Source: Pythium myriotylum (taxonomy: Eukaryota > Oomycota > Peronosporomycetes > Pythiales > Pythiaceae). From it: a stretch of 64,000 nucleotides of DNA. Below the pieces are notes generated by a model. That model made no database searches. It saw only the letters and a program-made list of their open reading frames with translations, and was not told the origin of the DNA. Below, one piece after another: positions 1-9,342 of this stretch (position 1 is its first letter; each line of letters starts with the position of its first letter). Both the position numbers and the translations under genes were made by a program. The DNA lies in NCBI GenBank assembly GCA_023091665.1, contig JALJCQ010000015.1:434001-498000 (forward strand), in the 5' to 3' direction.

Positions 1-340
1 GCACGTAGCTGTAGCCGCGGTAGTCGACCTTGTAGACGCCGATGGAGATACCAGGCTTGATGGTCACGGGCACAGCGAGGTTGCAGGCCGCTCGCACGCG
101 GTTGGCACTCGGCGTGGTCTCGGCCATGAAGGATGAGAAGAGAATGGAGACCGTCTGGCTGTCGGCCGACGGCACGATCTGCAGCGAGTCTTTGGGGCAG
201 CCCGAGCCGAAGAACGTGGGCGAGCTGAGGTTGAAGACGGGTTCTGGAGGAGGAGGAGGCTGCGTGGTCGACGGAGCAGCGTCAGCCGCCGACAGGAACA
301 GAGCGGAGAGACCAAGCAACGCAGACGAGAAGAGCTTCAT
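1..340 (-). CDS. Secreted DUF4360-family protein (partial, runs off left edge)
   Basis: The first 113 codons of a minus-strand gene are present; the rest lies beyond base 1. The N-terminus is a clear signal peptide (MKLFSSALLGLSALFLSAADA), followed by a short Pro-rich linker and the start of a DUF4360-type domain: FNLSSPTFFGSGCPKDS near residues 37-53 and the family-like VDYRGYSYV at the truncated end. DUF4360 proteins are small secreted beta-rich proteins of fungi, oomycetes and some bacteria with no assigned function. The ATG at 340-338 is the only Met preceding the signal peptide. The family assignment rests on motif recognition. Confidence 0.75.
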   Translation of the reverse strand, partial: MKLFSSALLGLSALFLSAADAAPSTTQPPPPPEPVFNLSSPTFFGSGCPKDSLQIVPSADSQTVSILFSSFMAETTPSANRVRAACNLAVPVTIKPGISIGVYKVDYRGYSYV

Positions 341-768
341 GGTCGTGGAGAAGCACGGAGAGGTCCAGGTACGAGAGTCGAGAGGCTCTTGTGGGCGATG
401 GCGACGAAGACCAAGTGACCATTGTAGTTGATGGTGGCCTTGGAGCTCTGGAAAGATACATTCGGAACGAGGAGAACGTGCTTGCCGCGTTCCAAATCAG
501 GCGGCTGGAGCTGTTCGTGGTGATTCGCAAGGCGCCTACCGCGCACAATCGCGCATGTGGAGCACCAACCAGCTCAACGCAGGTTCCAGCAACTCGCCTC
601 GGGGGCGTTCGCCGAAACGGCGCGACCAGTAGCGTCAAGAAGAGCAAGTCGACCAACACTGCAGTTGGCACAACGTGTTTTGAATGAGATAGAGAGAGTC
701 ACGTGCACAGAGAGAGTGGATCAGTGGAAAGGAAAGATAGACTCGTACTGTCGAGCGCAGGGGCTCGC
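341..768. other. Intergenic region
   Basis: This 428-bp stretch lies between the 5' end of the DUF4360 gene and the 3' end of the next minus-strand gene, so it holds the DUF4360 promoter. Open frames here are short, overlap on both strands and show no protein-like composition. I see no recognisable RNA gene or repeat beyond a short GA-rich tract near 690-720. Confidence 0.6.
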
Positions 769-1680
769 TCACTTGGCCTTACGAAGGATCCGCTGGCGGT
801 AGAAGTTGTCCACGACGGCTCTCTCCTTGATGGTCAGGTCGGCTCGCTTGCGCAGGAACTCCTGGTGGAGCTTGATGGTCTTGACCAGGTACACCTGCGC
901 GGCCTCGCAAATCTTGGCCAGCTCTTCGTGGTCGAGCTCGGCCGCCACGACTTCTTCCTCGCGGATGATGCGTTGCGCGCGGCGGAAGCGGCCTTCGCGC
1001 ATGGCGTTGTACGCGAGGTTCACGCGGCACTTGCTCTTGAGCACGGGGTCGCCCAGCGCGTCCGAGATGGCGATCTGGATGCGCGCCATGAGTTTGGCCT
1101 GGTGGAGGTGCATGCAGAGAAAGTGGCCGCCGCCCAGCGTCGAGATGTACGCGTTCGCCGTCACGAGCGCGATCACTCCATGCACGAACTTGACTGCGCG
1201 GCGCGCCGAGCCCATGTTCAGCGGCAGTAGCGGCTGCGGGCGGAACGAGATCAGCGCGAGCGTGGGACTCGCAAGATCATCCGAGTCGTTGGCAATCACG
1301 TCAAAGACGCCGACGGTTCTGCTCGTCCATCCAGCCTCCGAGGCTCGAAGCCGCGCGCTTTCGCTGGCCGAGCGCCCCGCGAGCGCCTGTATCGTCTCTG
1401 TGAGCTGCTGCCACTCGCGCGGCAGCGACACGCGGCCCTGCGCGCTCACGAGGAAGCGCAGAAACTCAAAGAGCTCGCCGTCGCGGACGCTGACGCTCAC
1501 GTACGCAGCGCGCGGAGCCCGCGATTGCGCTTGCGATTGCGCGAGCAGCTTGCGGATGCGCGTGGCGTGGCGTGACTCGCGGCCTGGCGCCTCGAACGCC
1601 GGCACGTGGCGCGCAATCGCGAGCGCGAGCGACGTCCCGGCGGCCATGGGAGCTGCTCGATGGGAATGTGAGTCGGACAT
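769..1680 (-). CDS. Conserved hypothetical helical protein, 303 aa
   Basis: A single-exon frame of 303 codons from ATG 1680. I do not recognise the family. The first 60 residues are Ala/Arg/His-rich. Residues 70-190 look like mixed alpha/beta globular sequence. Residues 190-303 are strongly helical and charged, in a repeat-like pattern (AYNAMREGRFRRAQ, then EELAKICEAAQVYLVK) resembling TPR-like helix pairs. There is no signal peptide or membrane segment. Its start lies 123 bp from the start of the divergent adaptor gene, so the two probably share a promoter. GC-rich codon use matches the neighbours, supporting a real gene. Confidence 0.75.
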   Translation of the reverse strand: MSDSHSHRAAPMAAGTSLALAIARHVPAFEAPGRESRHATRIRKLLAQSQAQSRAPRAAYVSVSVRDGELFEFLRFLVSAQGRVSLPREWQQLTETIQALAGRSASESARLRASEAGWTSRTVGVFDVIANDSDDLASPTLALISFRPQPLLPLNMGSARRAVKFVHGVIALVTANAYISTLGGGHFLCMHLHQAKLMARIQIAISDALGDPVLKSKCRVNLAYNAMREGRFRRAQRIIREEEVVAAELDHEELAKICEAAQVYLVKTIKLHQEFLRKRADLTIKERAVVDNFYRQRILRKAK

Positions 1681-1784
1681 GGAGGGGAAGGAGAGGCACT
1701 GTGGATATTGTGTTGGGTGATATCGGATAGTACAGGGAATGAAGAGGGTACAGTTGAAGCGGTGTACCCCGTACCCCGGAGAAA

Positions 1785-1811
1785 TGTAGCCATGTTCCAG
1801 AAATGGCTACA
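1785..1811. promoter_or_regulatory. Inverted TGTAGCCAT/ATGGCTACA pair in a divergent promoter
   Basis: TGTAGCCAT (1785-1793) and its reverse complement ATGGCTACA (1803-1811) form a 9-bp inverted repeat with a 9-bp spacer between two divergent genes. The right half contains the ATG used here for the plus-strand gene. The same 9-mer occurs at 9333, 11608 and 44147, also at gene 5' ends. A regulatory role is inferred. Confidence 0.4.
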
Positions 1812-3887
1812 GTTTGCCCGGCCAGGGCAGTCGTGTTTGGGATGCAGTCGCTGTCTTCGGGCCATGGGGCGTCACCGGCGCCTCGCAACGCAGCGACGCA
1901 GCGGAAAAGCGTCTCTGGCGGCGCCACGCGAGCGGCGGCGGCGAGCTCTTTGCTCCCGCGACTCGCGCAGCCGTCGCCGGGCGCAGCGAAGCGCCGCAGC
2001 TCCGTGCATCTCAGCGACGTCGTCGCCACCAACCAGCACCAGGGCGCTCCGCCTGCCTCGTACACTCCTTCTTCTTCCTCGCCGTGGATCCAAAAGTACA
2101 AGCAGGAGGCGCGGAGCGAGTTTGTGGACCAGGACCTGGGTGAGCTGCTCAAACGCTTTGAAGATCTGAGCCCGGCTCGAGTGCGCAAGCCGCTCCACGC
2201 GACGCTGCTGGCCAAGCACGCGACGACTTCCCACTTTGCTGGCCTCACAGATGACCCACTGGACCCGACTGCAGTCTCTATGGACGCTGGTAGTGACGTG
2301 CTTGGGACTGGAAGCACGGCGAGTCTGCTTGACACGGACGGCCACGACGAGTACCTCAAGCGAGGCGACGGCGTGGTGGCGATCCCGGGCATCAGCGCCG
2401 CGCGACTGCGGCGACAGGCCACCAAGCTCATCATCCAGCGGCGCGCACTGTCGCAGACCGCGGCGGAGCAGCTCAAGAGGCAGCAATTCGCGGCCAAGAT
2501 CGTGCCGACGCGGTTTCTCTACGACTCGACGCGCTGGCCGCGCGCCGCTCGCTGTGACTACTGCCAGCGCGCTGGCGGCGACCTCGAGTGTGCGACATGC
2601 AATCTCATCGCACATGCACAGTGCTACCTGAGTGCGTACGAGACGACGGACCGCAAGACCAAAGGCGCGTTCATCGTGCCCACGCGATTCTCGTGGCTCT
2701 GCCAACACTGCCAGCAGTCGCTGCAGAGCGAGTACGACGATCGCGCCAAGCGTGCGCGGAGCGACTACATCGCCAACCAGAAGAACGTCTTCGGCAAGGT
2801 CGTCAAGGCCTACGTGCGCATGACGCGCGACGCGCTCACGTTCAAGAAGAAGAAAGACGCCATCATCAAGATCCAGGCCATCCTGCGTGGGCGACTCGCG
2901 CGCGTGCGCTTCGACAAGCTGCAGCGCATGCGGCTCAAGCCCTACGCGATCGACGGGATGCGTCTCCATGGCTTCCGTCGTGACACGCTGCTCTCGACAA
3001 CGACGGCACTCGACGGACCGGACGAGCTGCGACTCGCGAACGGCTTCACGTGCAACCCGTACGTGTACGTGACGGTCGTCGACGGCGATGACGACGACTC
3101 GCAGCTCTTCTGCTTTGAAACGAGCATCGTCCGCAAAGGCGTCTCCGCTTCGAGTCCCGAGAACGAGATCTCGTGGCGCCACGATCGGCTCTTCGTGCCT
3201 GGTGTCAACGGCAACGTCACGTTCTGCTTCACCGTGCTCAGCAAGAACGGACCCAACAACTTTGTGCTCGGCCAGGGCGTGCTGAGACTGCGCGACTCGG
3301 ACACGCTCTGGCGCACTGGCGAGTGCGTCGAGCTGCCGCTCGTGCAGGACATCGAGATCTTCCCTCGCACGGCCCAGAAGCAGGCACTGCGACTCGCCGA
3401 CGCAACGCCGAGCACCGCGACCTCCTCTAGTCCTCGTCGCCTCGCGCAAACTCTCCACGACCCCGTGTTTGCGAACGGCTCGAGCGCGAGCCTGACGCTG
3501 AGCGTCCACGTCAAGCCCTTCAGTGAAGTCCACTCACACTGTGGGTACATGCTCACCAAGAACATGCTCGACAGCTTCCAGACGAGCCAGCGGTGGTGCG
3601 TGCTGGCCGATGGCTTGCTGCGGATCTATCGCCACTACGGCGTGACGCTCGCGACCGAGACGGTTGACATGGCGCTCACCATCGAAACGAAGCTCGTCGA
3701 GACCAAGAACGTCCACCGACAGGAGCAGTGGATCGCCATGGAGCACATGACGCGGCTGTACATCTTCCAGAGCGAGCGCAGCGTGGCTGCGACCAAGCAG
3801 TGGCTCAAGAAGTTACAGGCGGCCGTGCGCTTTGGCGCGTCGACCTCACAGGCGACCGCCACAACTAATTCCAACGAGTCTTCGTAG
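1803..3887 (+). CDS. Zinc-finger / IQ-motif / PH-domain adaptor protein, 694 aa
   Basis: Single exon, 694 codons. Order of parts: a low-complexity Ser/Ala-rich N-terminus (1-110); a PHD/C1-like zinc-binding module around residues 249-305 (CDYCQRAGG, ECATCNLIAHAQC, then CQHC); an IQ calmodulin-binding helix near 352-375 (AIIKIQAILRGRLARVRF); a beta-rich C2-like region from about 380 to 540; and a C-terminal PH domain (about 572-676) with the expected final helix (TKQWLKKLQAAVRF). PH domains bind phosphoinositides or proteins and IQ motifs bind calmodulin-like proteins, so a membrane-associated signalling scaffold is plausible. The ATG at 1803 falls in a recurrent 9-mer; the next in-frame ATG (1842) is a serious alternative start. 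Confidence 0.8.
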   Translation: MATVCPARAVVFGMQSLSSGHGASPAPRNAATQRKSVSGGATRAAAASSLLPRLAQPSPGAAKRRSSVHLSDVVATNQHQGAPPASYTPSSSSPWIQKYKQEARSEFVDQDLGELLKRFEDLSPARVRKPLHATLLAKHATTSHFAGLTDDPLDPTAVSMDAGSDVLGTGSTASLLDTDGHDEYLKRGDGVVAIPGISAARLRRQATKLIIQRRALSQTAAEQLKRQQFAAKIVPTRFLYDSTRWPRAARCDYCQRAGGDLECATCNLIAHAQCYLSAYETTDRKTKGAFIVPTRFSWLCQHCQQSLQSEYDDRAKRARSDYIANQKNVFGKVVKAYVRMTRDALTFKKKKDAIIKIQAILRGRLARVRFDKLQRMRLKPYAIDGMRLHGFRRDTLLSTTTALDGPDELRLANGFTCNPYVYVTVVDGDDDDSQLFCFETSIVRKGVSASSPENEISWRHDRLFVPGVNGNVTFCFTVLSKNGPNNFVLGQGVLRLRDSDTLWRTGECVELPLVQDIEIFPRTAQKQALRLADATPSTATSSSPRRLAQTLHDPVFANGSSASLTLSVHVKPFSEVHSHCGYMLTKNMLDSFQTSQRWCVLADGLLRIYRHYGVTLATETVDMALTIETKLVETKNVHRQEQWIAMEHMTRLYIFQSERSVAATKQWLKKLQAAVRFGASTSQATATTNSNESS

Positions 3888-4008
3888 ACAGATAGAGAGA
3901 AAGAGAGACACACACAAACGTCGACCAGTTTCAAGAGTAAGCATTTTGTTAGACATATATACACACCAAACTGCATCCTCAGCTTTTCGTTTCAATCTCG
4001 AGCGTCGC

Positions 4009-6504
4009 TTATATCGGAGCAAAATGGAGCGAGTTGCTGCCCAATTCGGTCGCGAGCTTCTCGAACATCGCGTCATCGTACACGGCTTCTTCTTCCGGCA
4101 CCCCATAGTGCCCATGGCCCACAGGATCGTGGTGCACGCCCTAATGGAAGCCACGACTCGTTAGAAAACTGCTCAGGACGCTTTACTCATTAAGGACTCC
4201 ATACCTGAGAGTTCAGTGGGATCGGCTCGGGCAGCATGCCAGGGTGCTTGGGGTAGTTGTCCCAGAACGTGGCGGGCGGTGGGTTCTCTCCTAGCCGCGC
4301 GAACCCGTCGTCGCCGAGGTCCCAGGCTTCACCGGATTCGCGAGGGTCGTCGTGCCGGTGGTGGCCGTTCGGCGAGTCGGTCTGTTGGTGATGGTGGTGG
4401 TGGTAGTCGCCTCCTGTCGCGTAGCCGTACGATGACGACGACGACGTTGTCTGAATATTAAAGTCATACGGTGACTGGTCCAAACCAGCCGTTGCAGCCG
4501 TCAGCTGCGCCGTGAACGATGTGCCCGAGCCCGAGCCGTATCCGCCGGCGGGCGAGTACAAGTGCGAGCTGGCCATCGACATACCGAGGCCCGAGACTGG
4601 CGACGGTGCCGTCAGCGACGGATCGGGCTTCATAACCGACAGATCCACGTTGCCGTTGCTTCCGAGCAGCGCCTGCCGCTGCATTTGCTGCTGCTGCATG
4701 AGACGCTCCTGGAGACGGAGCTGCAGCTGCTGCTGCTGCAGTTGCTGGTGGTGCTCGAGCTGGGCGGCCTCCGAGTGCTGGAGGTGCTGCTGCTGCTGCA
4801 TCATCTGCAGCTGACGCTGGCGCAGCAAGGCCGGGTTCTGCTGGTACGCGAGCGCGGCCGCCGAGTGCTGGTGGTGCTGTTGCTGCTGCTGCTGTTGCTG
4901 GGCCTTCTTCTGCTGCGCGTGGGACGCCGCCGCCTTCGCTGGGTTCTGCTTGAGCGACTTCCAGCGAATCTTGACCGAGTCTTCCGTGCGGCCCTGCAAG
5001 AGCTGGGCGATCTGAGACCACTTGTTGCCGAGCTTGGCCTGCGCGTCGAGAATGATCTTGTCTTCTTCTTCCGTGTACGGGCCCTTGTTAATCGCAGGGT
5101 CCAAGTGGTTCTTCCATCGTTCTCGGCACTGCTTCGGTGTTCGCCCCGGAATACGCTCGGCGATCTGGCCCCAGTTGTTGCAGCCTTGCGTCACGAGGTA
5201 CTCGAGGATCTGGTCCTCCTCAAAGCTCCAGTGGCCCTTGACGAGGCCGGGCTTGAGCACTTTTCGCCAGCGCTGGAGACACTGCGCGTGGTTGCGGCCC
5301 GGCACGAGCTCGGCAATCGCCTTCCAGTTCTTCTCGCCGTGGATGCGCACGCTCTCGCGGAGCGCATTGTCCTGGAGCTTGGTCCAGCGCTTGGTGGACG
5401 GCGCCTCCGGGTCCTCGCCTTCCTGGGTCTCTCCGTCGGGCGACTCGTTCTCGTCGTAGTCGTCCTCGTTGTCCTGCGATTGCTGGCGGTCCGAGGCGTC
5501 CGGGTCTTCCGACCGCGTGCGCTGCAGCGGCTTCTCGTCGTGCTTGATGAGGTCGCGGATGCTGTCGGGGCGGTCGCGCTTGCCGGCGTCGCCCATCTCG
5601 ACGCTTTCCTCGCTGCTCACCGACTTGAGCGACATAAACGCCTTCTTGTTGACCTCGAGCTCGCGCAGGTTGAGCTCCGACTCGGTGATGTGCGAGTTGC
5701 TCAGCATGCGTCCGACCTGCTTGATGTCTTCTTTCGTGACCTGCAGCGCCGACGACGAGTACGAGCGGCTCACGCCGCTGTCGGGCGCGCTGTTGCCCGT
5801 CTCATTGTCCTCGTCTCGCGGGATCACGACCGTGTTGGTAGTCGCGACATTCTCCTTGCTGCCGAGAATCCACTGCTCATTAGCAAAGGGCCAGAGAATC
5901 CACCCATCAGAACCATCACGACGTACACAGAGACGATGCCGCCGGCACCGCGCGCGGCGTCAAACGAGTGGAACTTGGCGGCCGGGTTCATGGCCTTGAC
6001 GCGCTCCTTGGCTGCGTGGACAAGCAGGATCGCGGGTGAGTCCTTTCTGTCGGCGAGCCCTCCCCGTTCCCTGTGATTCTTTTTGGATCTCGTACCGTTG
6101 AGCGCTTCCTTGCGCTTGACGTGGGCCTCGATGTCTTTTTCGTTCTCTCGCTGGAGCACCTGCTGCTTGGCCTGGCGCTCCTCGATCTTCTTGGCGAGCG
6201 CCTGCAGAAAGCGGCGCTTGCCGTCGACCGTGGCCTCGGACATGGCGTGGATCACGCGGTACTGCTTCTCGGGCTTGAGCTTGGAGACGTGGTCGCAAAA
6301 GTCGTGGCTCTCGCTCGGACTGAGCCCGCTCAGCGAGCGCAGGAAGAGCGCCGCGGCCTCGGACGGCAGCGTGCGCAGCAGCTCCGAGAGCAAATCGCCG
6401 AACGAGTTGCTCTCGTCGCCGCTCGTGTCGACGCCGGCGGCGGCGGCCGCGGCCTTGGCGGCCTCGGCGGTCATCGGCGGGCGCGGCGCAGTCGAGTTCT
6501 CCAT
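4009..6504 (-). CDS. Three-repeat MYB transcription factor with novel N-terminal domain and polyQ region, 759 aa
   Basis: Four exons: 6504-6096, 6011-5927, 5858-5205 continuing to 4205, and 4140-4009. Introns (84, 68, 64 nt) start GTACGA, GTACGT and GTATGG and end in CAG, CAG and TAG; all phases agree, giving 759 codons. Without splicing the central exon would lack any ATG. Residues 1-164 form an Ala-rich then helical, Lys/Glu-rich domain I cannot name. Three MYB repeats follow (around 310-465), each with regularly spaced Trp (for example WTKLQDNALRESVRIHGEKNW), with Tyr replacing the first Trp of R3. A long Gln/His-rich tract follows, coded mostly by CAG/CAA. The last exon adds 43 residues ending LGSNSLHFAPI. 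Likely a nuclear DNA-binding regulator; c-Myb/3R-MYB proteins often control cell-cycle genes, but the targets here are unknown. Confidence 0.85.
4680..4915 (-). repeat. CAG/CAA-rich polyglutamine coding repeat
   Basis: Clusters of CTG/TTG triplets on the plus strand (CAG/CAA on the coding strand) encode interrupted glutamine runs in the MYB protein, with up to nine consecutive Gln. Such tracts vary in length between alleles and often act in transcriptional activation. Confidence 0.8.
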
Positions 6505-7730
6505 GGCGGCGGACTCGCGAAATGACCTGCAGAAGGCGGCGCGGGCGGAGCTTCTCGCTCGGCCGAGAGGACTCGGACTCTCGAGCTCACTTACAGACAG
6601 GGGGCCCCGCCTCGCGTTGTGGGCACATAAATTACTTCGGATGAAAGTAATGTATTTTCGTGAAGCCGCGTGCCTATTGTGTTGACAGGGGATTTCTCTG
6701 TGCGGCGGTAAGTTACGGAGCGAAAGGTTTCCATGGAATTTTTCGGCAACGCGAGCGGCGCAGCTGCGGGGGGAGGCCGTGCAAAACAAGACTTGCTCTT
6801 CCGCAGGACCTGCGATACCAGATAGTGGGACGGCGAGAAGATCAGATGGTCGCAAGGCGGGAGTGTCGTCAGTACCTGTGAGAACGAATATAGAGTGGAG
6901 AAGCCCCGCCCCGCGAACACGCAACGCCCGTGAAGCCATCGCCCGCGGGGGGCAACGGATACAGATCAGGCCGCTCGCGGCGCCCAGCAGAGGCCGTCCC
7001 ATCTGAGCAACGCGTGGGCGCAGCACGCAGCGCGCCGATGCGGCGACGGGACGTTTGCCGGAACGCGACGGCGACCCCACGACCCCGATCTCAGCAGCAC
7101 CGTGACAACTGAAGCCCGCAGCAGCCGGTGCCGTCAACTGGGTGAGGAAAGAGAAAGGGAACTCTCCGCCGCCCCTACCGTTTCTCTGGCTGCGTTCTCC
7201 GCCCCGCAAACTGGGCTTGCCGGTACCCGACGATCGGACGACCGCGGAACTCGGTCTCACCTTTTCTTGGAAAGGCAGTACTCCGTATCACCTACTTTTG
7301 GTAAAACGCACGAAAATCTCCGTTTTTTATCGGTCAGGAATCTGCGGAAGCTCGCCCCGCCCAAAACGTCCAGAAGAGGTCACGTCCCAGCTGGAGCTGG
7401 GTCGAATGCTCCACTGCTATGGAGACTGCGTTTGTGTTCGCAGCCCGTCGCTCGATGCGTCAGTCGCGTCCAGCGTGGCGCGTGCGCGAGTCCATTAGCA
7501 ACGGCAGCCACTATCTTACAGTATGAGTGAAATCTTTCACTCACGAGAGGCGCGTGGAGGAGCCATGGGTGGACAATGATCTGCAACGGAAGCTCGAGTA
7601 AGAGATGGCAAGACGAGGTGGGGGGGCGGAACATCAGTCGAGACTTTACGGTTCAGGCAGTTGCAGGCAAACCAACTGCTGTTTACAAACGGCGTTGCCA
7701 CCTGGTGCAGCGAAACGTGCGACTGTCAAC
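6505..7730. other. Intergenic region upstream of the MYB gene
   Basis: About 1.2 kb between the MYB start and the 3' end of the WD40 gene, both on the minus strand. Only short, overlapping frames with biased composition are present. I see no conserved protein, RNA gene or tandem array. It presumably holds the MYB promoter and 5' UTR; at 1.2 kb it is long for this compact region. Confidence 0.55.
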
Positions 7731-9196
7731 CTAGTGGAACGAGACGACGCGCGGCGGAGACGCTGGGCGTTTGCTGGACGGTGGCGCTTCTCCCGGCATC
7801 GGTGCATTGCTGTTGAACGCGTAAACGTGAGTTCTCAGCAGGCAAGGTGATTGCTTTTTTTTTTTCTGTTTTCTTCTTTGATTTCAATGGGTACTCACCG
7901 GATGGATGGAGTGACGGGACGCTCGCGGCCTTTCTCGCCGGGAACATAGTCGTACACATCGATGATGCGGATCGCTGCATCGGCTCCGGCCACGACCATC
8001 TTGTCCCCCTGCGGAGCGAAGTCGAGCGTGAACACGCCTCTGCTGAGCCCCGCGATGGTGCCGACGAGCCGGTTGTTGGCTTCGCGGTTAAAGACTTTGG
8101 CCTCGTTGGTGCCACTGCCGCCGCCCGCGATGAGCTGACCATTGCCGTCGGGGCCTTTCATGAACTGAGCGGCGTAGAGGAAGCACGGCTCCGAGCGGAT
8201 CGAGCTCTGGTTCCAGGGCACAACGCCCAATCGCTTGCCCGAGCCAAAGTCCCAGATCTGCAAAGACAGCTCAGTTCGAGATCTTGCAATCTTCCCCCAC
8301 GGTTGAACACACGCACCTCGAGTGGGTTCTCTGGTCGCCACGAACCCGTCAAGATTTCCTGCTTGTTGTTGATGTCGATGGCGTCACCGGCAATGTGCGG
8401 ACCGTAGATCCCTCGTACCGAGTGCCCGACGCGAACATCCCAGATCTGAAGTGTGTTGTCCCAGCCCCCCGAGACGATCGTGTTCTCGTCGTCCGGGAAA
8501 AACTTGATCGAGAACACACGATTCGAGTGACCTGCTGTCAGCGTCCCGTGCCTGAAGACAAGCAATCTGTAAGCGGCTGCTTTGGTGATCAAAATCCAGA
8601 GGACATCGTACCCTCCGCGCATACACGCGACTTCGCTCTTTGTGGCTTCATCGTACACACGCACGGCCTGGTCCTTGCCTGCAGTCGCGAACATGGCGCC
8701 ATCTGGACGGTAGTCAAGCGCGTAGAGCTGGTTCTGGTCGTCTGAGATCGCGTGGAGACACTTGCCCGATGTTATGTGCCAGTGTTCCACCGAGCCATTT
8801 GAATCTACGAAACCATCCCCATCTCAGCACACTGGCCAGCAAAAGCAAACTTGGCGCGCAACGTACTGACGGCGAGCAGGACGTTCTTGGTTTTCGAGCT
8901 GCTCGTGAGTGGGCGGAAGCGGATGCCCGTGCACGGCATCCCAAAGCCGTAGCTATTTTGTGGCTGCATGAGCGTGTACGAGAGCTTTCCATCGTGGACG
9001 TTAAAGACGCGGATCGCGCCATCGCCACAACCCGCCGCCAGCAGCTTTCCATCCGGCGAGAAGCGCGTGCAGAAGACTTCGGACGGACAGTCGCTGATGG
9101 TCACGCTCGGCGCCAATCGCTTCACACGCTCGCCTGACGATCCATAGCCTCAGTGCCACGTCCCGAAAACAAGCGATGAGCTTGCGTACCTTCCAT
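7731..9196 (-). CDS. WD40-repeat propeller protein, 379 aa, six exons
   Basis: Exons: 9196-9190 (only 7 nt of coding), 9133-8867, 8804-8612, 8551-8317, 8257-7899 and 7809-7731. Introns are 56-89 nt with donors GTACGC, GTACGT, GTACGA, GTGCGT and GTGAGT and CAG/TAG acceptors; every phase agrees and each splice removes a frame break in the propeller. The product begins MEGERVKRLAP and shows about seven WD blades (FSPDGKLLAAGCGDGAIRVF, FATAGKDQAVRVYD, IVSGGWDNTLQIWD, MVVAGADAAIRIIDVYD). No other domain is visible, so it is probably a scaffold; I cannot assign an orthologue. If intron 5 is retained, the protein ends after PSIR at 7895; the spliced form adds a Pro-rich 26-residue tail. Confidence 0.82.
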
Positions 9197-9332
9197 GGTC
9201 GTTCAGACACTTGAGTAGCTGTGGTGTCGGGACTCTTTTGCCAAGTCTCTCGTGGCGTGACCTTCCAAGATCGCAGAAGGAATAAAGATCAGTCGCAAGG
9301 TATCCGTGATTGGTTCAAAAGTCAACTTCAAG

Positions 9333-9341
9333 TGTAGCCAT
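9333..9341. promoter_or_regulatory. TGTAGCCAT element upstream of the WD40 gene
   Basis: An exact copy of the recurrent 9-mer, 137 bp upstream of the WD40 ATG at 9196 and just past the stop codon of the neighbouring gene. Its position fits a transcription-start or core promoter element. Function is inferred. Confidence 0.35.
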
Positions 9342-9342
9342 G

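Noticed and set aside
1872..3533. 553-codon open frame on the minus strand
   Set aside because: It lies entirely antisense to the zinc-finger/IQ/PH gene, which has real domains. Long antisense frames are expected from GC-rich third positions; the product is Arg/Val/Ala-rich without motifs.
4562..6076. 504-codon plus-strand frame
   Set aside because: Antisense to the MYB gene; its leucine-rich composition is the complement of CAG repeats.
7102..7530. Plus-strand frame between the MYB and WD40 genes
   Set aside because: Overlaps two other frames, uses compositionally biased sequence and has no domain or supporting splice structure.
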